A stretch of 61,888 bases of DNA from Labilithrix sp. (GTDB taxonomy: Bacteria; Myxococcota_A; Polyangia; Polyangiales; Polyangiaceae). The position numbers and the translations under genes were made by a program. The stretch spans positions 1-61,888 of the forward strand of contig JAHBWF010000025.1 in assembly GCA_019637105.1 (NCBI GenBank). Reading direction: 5' to 3'. The notes beneath the pieces were generated by a model, which was not told the origin of the DNA, did no database searches, and saw nothing but the letters and a program-made list of their open reading frames with translations. Position 1 is the first letter of the stretch; every line of letters begins with the position of its first letter. This document shows, in pieces, positions 57,017 through 61,888 of the stretch.

Positions 57017-58051
57017 TCACGGCTCGCCGTGGGCCGCGCCCGAGATCGGCGGACGCGCGTCCTCGAGGACGTCGCCCGTGTCGGCGTCGACGACCCAGCG
57101 GAAGAAGTAGAGCTGCGGCGCCGCGCCGGGCGATCCTCGATCGAGCTCGTCCTCGCCGGGCGCCGCCGGCTTCGCGATCTCGACGAGGTACGCGAGGCGG
57201 TACGCGAGCCACGCCATCGCGGGCCCCGTCGAGGCGTGGATGACGAGCGCCACGCGCGTCACGTCCTCCGCGCGGACCTCGCCGAGCGGGAGACGTCCGA
57301 GCTCGCGCGCGGCGCGGTCGAGCGCGCCGGGCGCGCGGCCGTCGAGCGCGAACACCCTCCGGCCGAGCAGCTTGGAGAGGACGCGCGGGTCGTCCTCCGC
57401 GAGCGCGGGCCTCGTGTCGATCGTGAGGTGCGGGTGGACGCGCGAGAGGTTGACGAACGAGCTCACCTCGCCGTCGTCGTCGACGAGCACCTCGACGTCG
57501 GCGACGTTGTCGATCTCCCTGAAGCCCTCGTAGCCCTTGCTCGCGAACGGCGCGTCGAAGCGGACGGCCCAGCGCGCGCGCGGCAGGGCGTGATCGCTCG
57601 GCTGCACGGCGCGGACGCGCTCGGCGAGCCCGGGGACGACGTGGCGCGGCAGGCCGAGGACCTCGGCGTTGTGCCTCACGAACGCGCGCGCGCGCTCGGC
57701 CGCCTCGGCCGAGTCGATCGGGGCGCCCTCGCGCGGGGGGCGCGCGACGGCCTCGCGACGCGCGCGACGGAGGAAGCCCGCGAAGGGATCGACGACCGTG
57801 AGGCTCACGCTCAGCGCCTCCTCGTTCACGGTCCAACGCGAGCCGGGAGGCGTCGGGTTCTTCTCGCGGAGGCGATCGACCAGCGCGCGTCGCTCGGGCG
57901 TGGTCATCGCGCGGACGATCTGCAGATGACGCGGCGCCCCGGTCGCGGCGAGTGGCCTCGCCCGGCCCGTGCCCCCGCCGCACCCGAGCGCGGCCGTCGC
58001 GAGGGCGACGGCGCACACGCGGGCGAACGCGCTCAGATGCTCGGCCCCCAC
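57017..58051 (-). CDS. Lipoprotein of unknown function
   Basis: About 344 aa with a lipobox ending ALGC followed by GGG. The mature part is alpha/beta with a repeated DDDGEVSSFVNL-type strand and a C-terminal FFRWVVDADTGDVLEDARPP, which resembles the propeptide (PepSY/FTP) pattern seen in secreted metalloprotease pro-regions. The start is uncertain: GTG 58051 overlaps the CPBP stop by 19 bp; CTG 58036 would give a CTGA overlap, and GTG 58018 a short signal. It lies between CPBP and glnE on one strand. Confidence 0.65.
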   Translation of the reverse strand: MGAEHLSAFARVCAVALATAALGCGGGTGRARPLAATGAPRHLQIVRAMTTPERRALVDRLREKNPTPPGSRWTVNEEALSVSLTVVDPFAGFLRRARREAVARPPREGAPIDSAEAAERARAFVRHNAEVLGLPRHVVPGLAERVRAVQPSDHALPRARWAVRFDAPFASKGYEGFREIDNVADVEVLVDDDGEVSSFVNLSRVHPHLTIDTRPALAEDDPRVLSKLLGRRVFALDGRAPGALDRAARELGRLPLGEVRAEDVTRVALVIHASTGPAMAWLAYRLAYLVEIAKPAAPGEDELDRGSPGAAPQLYFFRWVVDADTGDVLEDARPPISGAAHGEP

Positions 58052-58719
58052 AGCCGGAACATCATGATCACGGTCCAGTCGAAGAGCACGTGCGAGAAGA
58101 CGCCGGGGAGCAGCCGCCCGAAGGCCCGGGCCATGCCGCCCCAGACGAGGCCGCAGCCGAGGGCGGCGAGGACGATGACGGGGTTCAAGCCGGCGACGGG
58201 ATCGCGCAGCGCCCAGATCGTCGGCGCGTGGGCCACGGCGTAGAGGACGGCCGCCCAGACCCACGCCCGGCGCGATCCGATCTGCTCCTCGAGCAGCGAG
58301 ACGACGAGACCGCGCCAGAGGAGCTCTTCGGCGATCGCCATGACGATGATCGCGACGACCACCGCGCCGACGCTCTTGCGGAGGACGGTCGGGTCGCCGA
58401 GCTGGAGGTAGAGCCTCGCGAGCCAGCTCGCGCGGATCGACTCGGGCGGCGCCACGGTCTTGGTGAAGGCGTAGGCCGCGCCGAAGAGCACGACGGCGGC
58501 GGCGAAGCCCCGGCTGAAGTCGCCGCTCTTCACCGAGACCCAGCTCTTCAGGATGCCGTCGTGCCGCGCGCGGAGGACGCCGAGGGCCGCGAGCGCGACG
58601 GTCGGGACGGCCATGACGAGGAAGAAGGCCGAGGTGCCGGCGCGCGAGAGCTCGAACGCGAAGTGCGAGGCAGCGGCGATCGCGAGGACGATACCGGCGA
58701 GGTAGGCGACGTTTCGCAC
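58033..58719 (-). CDS. CPBP-family intramembrane metalloprotease
   Basis: A 228-aa polytopic protein with EELLWRG (about 130-136), the AHAPT His (~162) and the third motif HVLFDW (~209). The eight or so hydrophobic helices and spacing fit the CPBP family (Rce1-like proteases). The start is GTG at 58719. It begins the reverse-strand run CPBP, lipoprotein, glnE, large lipoprotein. Substrate unknown. Confidence 0.88.
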   Translation of the reverse strand: MRNVAYLAGIVLAIAAASHFAFELSRAGTSAFFLVMAVPTVALAALGVLRARHDGILKSWVSVKSGDFSRGFAAAVVLFGAAYAFTKTVAPPESIRASWLARLYLQLGDPTVLRKSVGAVVVAIIVMAIAEELLWRGLVVSLLEEQIGSRRAWVWAAVLYAVAHAPTIWALRDPVAGLNPVIVLAALGCGLVWGGMARAFGRLLPGVFSHVLFDWTVIMMFRLWGPSI

Positions 58720-58848
58720 GACGCGGGCCTTCTAACACGGCGCGCGGAGCGCGTCGCGAGGGGCGAGCGCGCGCCGACGGCCGCGGATGAGTTGGCCGGG
58801 GGCGTCGCTTTTGTGCACGGACGGGACCTCGACCGGCGACGAGAGGAC

Positions 58849-60162
58849 ATGCTCGGACGACGAACGTGCGTGGCGGTGGCGTGCGCGGCCCTCGTGACGG
58901 CGTCGCTCTCGGCGTGCGGCGACGACGCGGCGACCGCGGGCGACGCGGGGCCCGGAGCGAACGGCGGAGGCGGGGCGCCGAGCGACGGCGGGGGCACGCC
59001 GCCGCCGCCGATCGTCGACGGGGGCGACTGCGCGAACGGCGCGTTCGAGGTCCGGCGGCTCGGCGCGACGCGCTACGAGGAGAAGGACTACGACGTCGTC
59101 ATCGCGACGCCGTGCGAGTACGTGCTCTCGTACGCGCGCCGCGGCGTGACCTACGCGATCGAGGAGACCGCGACGCACTACGTCGTCGACAGCAAGTTCG
59201 AGCTCCCGTACATCCCCGGCGTCATGGACGCCGTGGCGTTCACGCCGGGCGACCAGAACAAGGGCTGGGCGAACGGCCTCGACGTCGAGGCGCTGGTCGC
59301 CGAGGTCGGCCCGCTGCCGCTCCTCTACCACGTCACCCCCGGCTACGAGTACGGCTACTTCACCGACTACAACGACGGTCAAGGGGACATCTTCGGCGCC
59401 TTCCGGCCGACGTGGCGCTTCGAGAAGAGCGGGGCGGACGTCGCGATGAGGGTGTTCACTCCGCCGGACACGGCGTGGCCGCGTCACCGCGGCGGCTGGA
59501 ACCCGAGGGAGATCAACCAGGAGATCGGCTTCGGCTTCTTCGTCGACGAGCGCGGCAGGGTCTACGTCCCCAAGGATCTGCCGCTCGGGAGGCAGCGATG
59601 GACCACGCCGCCGCGCTGCGTGATGATCAACGAGGCGAGCGCGTCGGTCCCGATCACGCGGACTCAGTTCCCCGGCGACGAGTCGTACTACCTGGCGGAG
59701 ACGCTCTTGCCGGGCTACGCGAGCGTCGGCTCGCCCGGCCACAAGTACTGGGGACACAAGTCCAAGCCGATGCGCGACGTCGCGAAGTGGGACGACACGC
59801 TGCCCGGCAACTTCGACAAGCCCTTCGGCGGCGGCTGCGACGACGAGGGCTACAGCGTCGCGCACGCCGAGGGCTTCACGTGGCCCGAGCTCCGCGAGAA
59901 GCAGCGGCAGCGCGAGCTCGCCGGCGAGATCCCCGCGATCCCGAAGGAGCACCTCTACCGCGTCAAGGTCTACGAGCAGCCGAGCGCGGGCGCGGCGCTC
60001 GAGCTCAAGGGCGAGCTCTGGTACGAGTGGGACGGCGGCGTGTGGCTCCCGCGCGCTCGGGGCGACGCGCTCATCCCCCTGGACACGTCGCGCGGCACCT
60101 ACCGGATCAGCGGCCACCTGCCCGAGGGCCGACGCGCGTTCGTCGTCGTCGAGGATCTCTAG
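58849..60162 (+). CDS. Lipoprotein of unknown function
   Basis: A 437-aa lipoprotein: signal ending SLSAC (Cys23), a Gly/Ala/Pro linker to about residue 60, then a large globular domain rich in Tyr/Trp/Asp (PLLYHVTPGYEYGYFTDYND, GGWNPREINQEIGFGFF, FPGDESYYLAETLLPGY, GHKYWGHKSKPMRDVAKWDD). A beta-type tail ends RISGHLPEGRRAFVVVEDL. The patterning suggests an enzyme or binding domain, but I cannot name the family. An in-frame GTG 12 codons earlier would lengthen the signal; the ATG gives the better lipoprotein signal. Confidence 0.78.
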   Translation: MLGRRTCVAVACAALVTASLSACGDDAATAGDAGPGANGGGGAPSDGGGTPPPPIVDGGDCANGAFEVRRLGATRYEEKDYDVVIATPCEYVLSYARRGVTYAIEETATHYVVDSKFELPYIPGVMDAVAFTPGDQNKGWANGLDVEALVAEVGPLPLLYHVTPGYEYGYFTDYNDGQGDIFGAFRPTWRFEKSGADVAMRVFTPPDTAWPRHRGGWNPREINQEIGFGFFVDERGRVYVPKDLPLGRQRWTTPPRCVMINEASASVPITRTQFPGDESYYLAETLLPGYASVGSPGHKYWGHKSKPMRDVAKWDDTLPGNFDKPFGGGCDDEGYSVAHAEGFTWPELREKQRQRELAGEIPAIPKEHLYRVKVYEQPSAGAALELKGELWYEWDGGVWLPRARGDALIPLDTSRGTYRISGHLPEGRRAFVVVEDL

Positions 60163-60243
60163 GTGACGCGAGCCCGCGCTCCCGGCGCGGCCAGCCGGCC
60201 CGTTGCCCTCGCCCGAGCGGACGGGACGCGCTCGAGCGCGCGC

Positions 60244-61128
60244 TCAGGGCGCCGACGGGCCGCGGGCGTGGAGCGTGCGCACGGCGCAGTCCGTGAGCGC
60301 CTCCTCCCAGACGCGGACGTCCGCGTACTCCGCCGCGAGGTGAGGATCGGCGGCGTACTGCGAGCGACCGAGCCACGCGTTGTGATCGACGATGCCCGAG
60401 AGCGGCACGGTCCGCGGGACGCGCGCCACGAGCGCGCCCTCGTGGAAGAGCGAGACCGCGCCGCTCGAGACGGTCACGACGACGAGGCGCAGCTCCTCGT
60501 CGAGCGCGACGTCGCTCAGCGCGACCGCCTCGCCGGCCGCGCCGTCGGCGCTCATGAGCACCGCCAGCCCCGACGGGACGTTGCCCGTCGCCGGGGTGAC
60601 GGCGAGGTACGAGCGGCCGACGGCGGGCGTCCCCGCGGGCGGATCCTCGCCGAGCGACCCCGTGCCGAGATCGAAGATCCGCGTGTACGCGGGGCCGCCG
60701 AGGCGCCGCACCCAGACGGCGACGCTCACCGCCGAGAGGTTCGCCAGGACGCCGTTCGGGAGATCGACGTAGTCGTCGACGCCGTCGAGCCGGAGGACGC
60801 CGCTGCCGTCGAGCGCGGCGCCCCCGACCACGCGCCCGCTGGGGCCGCCGCGCAGGTCGATCACCTCGGTCCCGACGCCGTCGAACGCGAAGTGCCGCGC
60901 CGGGGGCGGAGGCTCGCACACGTCGCCGGGGCCGTCCGCGCCGTCCGCGACGCCGCCCGCGTCGTCGCCGGCGATCACGCCGTCGTCGAGCCGGCCGAGC
61001 GCGAGCGGCCCGGAGCTGCACGCGGCCGCCAGGAGCAACCCCGCGCACGGACCCCACATGTCGCGGAGCGGAGCCCGCCCGACGCGCGTCGTCGCTCCCG
61101 AGCCTCCGGCGCGACGCGAGCCGACCAT
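60244..61128 (-). CDS. LamG-domain lipoprotein
   Basis: A 294-aa lipoprotein (lipobox ending LAAAC) with a ~35-residue acidic/Gly linker and a LamG/pentraxin-like jelly roll: FDGVGTEVIDL, GVLRLDGVDDYVDLP, VSVAVWVRR, LFHEGALVARVP and AEYADVRVWEEAL are the standard strands. Such domains bind carbohydrate or protein ligands at the surface. Start choice is between ATG 61128 (used) and ATG 61059; the earlier one gives basic residues before the hydrophobic core. It is divergent from the ECF sigma gene by 88 bp. Confidence 0.8.
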   Translation of the reverse strand: MVGSRRAGGSGATTRVGRAPLRDMWGPCAGLLLAAACSSGPLALGRLDDGVIAGDDAGGVADGADGPGDVCEPPPPARHFAFDGVGTEVIDLRGGPSGRVVGGAALDGSGVLRLDGVDDYVDLPNGVLANLSAVSVAVWVRRLGGPAYTRIFDLGTGSLGEDPPAGTPAVGRSYLAVTPATGNVPSGLAVLMSADGAAGEAVALSDVALDEELRLVVVTVSSGAVSLFHEGALVARVPRTVPLSGIVDHNAWLGRSQYAADPHLAAEYADVRVWEEALTDCAVRTLHARGPSAP

Positions 61129-61216
61129 GCCTCTCGATAGCACGGGAGAGTCGCCCCGGCGGCGGGAGCGTCGCTTTCGAGGCACGGACGAGGCGGCTTG
61201 CGGCAACATCACCCGT

Positions 61217-61804
61217 GTGAACGTGGACTCGCCGGAGAGACGGGACGACGCGGCGGCGGTCGTCGAGGCGTCGGGGCCGGCTCCGCCGGGGCTCGACTTC
61301 CTGGCGGTCTACGAGGAGCTCTTCCCGTTCGTCTGGCGGCTCGCCCGGCGGCGCGGCGTGCCGGAGGCCGCGCTCGACGACGTGTGTCAGGACGTCTTCG
61401 TGATCGTGCACAAGCGCCTCGCCGAGTTCGAGGGACGCTCGTCGTTGAAGACGTGGGTGTACGGCATCCTGAACAACGTCATCCTGACGCGCCGCCGGAC
61501 GACGATGCGGCGCGATCCGGGACGCGCGGAGATCGACCCCGAGCTCCTCGTCGACGGCTCGTCGAGGCCGGACGACGCCGCGACCGGCGCCGAGGCGGCG
61601 CGCATCGCGCGCGCCTTGCTCGCGCAGCTCGGAGAGGACAAGCGCGCGATCTTCGTCCTCGTCGAGCTCGAGGGGATGACCGTCCCCGAGGCCGCCGAGG
61701 CGGCGCAGATCAACCTCAACACGGCGTACGCGCGGCTCCGCGCGGCGCGCGCCGAGTTCGCGACGGCCGTGGCCCGGTTCCAGGCGAAGGAGAGGAGGGC
61801 GTGA
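61217..61804 (+). CDS. ECF-type RNA polymerase sigma factor
   Basis: A 195-aa sigma-70-family factor with only regions 2 and 4. Region 2: YEELFPFVWRLARRRGVPEA, DDVCQDVFVIVHKRLAEFEG, SLKTWVYGILNNV. Region 4: GEDKRAIFVLVELEGMTVPE then INLNTAYARLRAARAEF. The GTG at 61217 gives the standard ECF N-terminus. Its stop overlaps the next ATG (TGATG), the arrangement usual for an ECF factor and its regulator. The divergent LamG lipoprotein may be a target, by position only. Confidence 0.93.
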   Translation: MNVDSPERRDDAAAVVEASGPAPPGLDFLAVYEELFPFVWRLARRRGVPEAALDDVCQDVFVIVHKRLAEFEGRSSLKTWVYGILNNVILTRRRTTMRRDPGRAEIDPELLVDGSSRPDDAATGAEAARIARALLAQLGEDKRAIFVLVELEGMTVPEAAEAAQINLNTAYARLRAARAEFATAVARFQAKERRA

Positions 61805-61888
61805 TGGACGAGCTAGGTCCCGACGAGCAGAAGTGGCTCGACGTGCTCCGCGCGGCCGACGAGCCGACCACCACCGATCGCGCGCGCG
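61804..61888 (+). CDS. Start of coupled gene behind sigma factor (partial, cut by window)
   Basis: The first 28 codons (MDELGPDEQKW..., then a Thr-rich ADEPTTTDRAR) run off the window edge. The ATG overlaps the sigma stop. Position suggests an anti-sigma factor or other regulator; the visible part is too short to test. Confidence 0.6.
   Translation, partial: MDELGPDEQKWLDVLRAADEPTTTDRAR

Noticed and set aside
54053-58243. Forward open frames opposite glnE and neighbours
   Set aside because: Antisense shadows of a gene with both nucleotidyltransferase signatures.
60163-60243. Terminator between the convergent genes at 60.2 kb
   Set aside because: Only 4-bp or stop-overlapping palindromes are present; no convincing stem or T-run.

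Overview
The window is very GC-rich, almost fully coding DNA with strong third-position G/C bias. Its gene content points to a soil myxobacterium-type genome (phylum Myxococcota, probably class Polyangia). The evidence is three Hanks-type Ser/Thr kinases (one fused to GYF-like and DUF4388-like domains), thirteen predicted lipoproteins whose lipobox Cys is mostly followed by Asp/Gly/Pro/Ala-rich linkers, a REC-GAF-HD-GYP protein, an ECF sigma factor and a GH43/concanavalin-like lipoprotein cluster. The assignment is inferred from content; no rRNA or marker set is present. I see no tRNA, rRNA, CRISPR array, transposase, prophage gene or integration scar, so this reads as a stable chromosomal segment.

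Layout. 1-4.7 kb: a secreted PstS-like protein with a small lipoprotein, then an SDR oxidoreductase divergent from an HxlR regulator that is translationally coupled to a beta-lactamase-family serine hydrolase. 4.7-8.3 kb: a DUF362 Tat protein followed by a fused NapH/NapG-like polyferredoxin carrying a tandem Cys-rich repeat. 8.4-12.1 kb: a MATE transporter behind a leader inverted repeat, and a SEC-C/coiled-coil protein ending in a RelE/ParE-like segment. 12.1-15.9 kb: a reverse-strand cluster of two concanavalin-like lipoproteins, a GH43 lipoprotein and a Pro-rich tail-anchored protein, joined partly by ATGA overlaps. 16.3-20.9 kb: Ser/Thr kinase plus exported partner, an MCE/MlaD protein with a barrel-like C-terminus, and a roadblock-like protein. 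21.3-26.8 kb: a 38-aa membrane peptide, SWIM-SNF2 helicase, RNase HII and a lipoprotein. 27-32.5 kb: crotonase, an Ala-rich protein, a propeller lipoprotein, a phosphonatase-like HAD enzyme, a LEA2-like lipoprotein and acyl-CoA thioesterase II. 32.6-41.3 kb: a multidomain kinase divergent from a phosphoesterase-like tetraheme cytochrome, M23 peptidase, TPR protein, an OYE-family flavoenzyme and LipB. 41.4-47.7 kb: DUF1275 divergent from a LysR regulator, IMP dehydrogenase, the HD-GYP regulator and a CPBP protease. 47.7-50.8 kb: a zinc-ribbon kinase, DUF2752 divergent from a CD225-like protein, and a strong bidirectional hairpin. 50.8-58.7 kb: CPBP protease, lipoprotein, GlnE and a 1021-aa lipoprotein in one reverse run. 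58.8-61.9 kb: two lipoproteins, then an ECF sigma factor with the start of a coupled downstream gene.

Together the window is a mix of housekeeping (rnhB, guaB, lipB, glnE), envelope and surface functions, and signalling. Two threads stand out. First, ten genes have a TAnnnT hexamer ending 6-14 nt (most often 7) before the start codon, nearly all without a Shine-Dalgarno sequence, which suggests common leaderless transcription. Second, several compact regulatory inverted repeats are visible: at the tesB promoter, in the MATE and rnhB leaders, and a T-N11-A dyad between the LysR gene and the DUF1275 gene. The best candidates for undescribed biology are the DUF362/polyferredoxin pair, the SEC-C/RelE-like chimera, the cytochrome fused to a degenerate phosphoesterase, and the RNase HII with a changed GRG motif.
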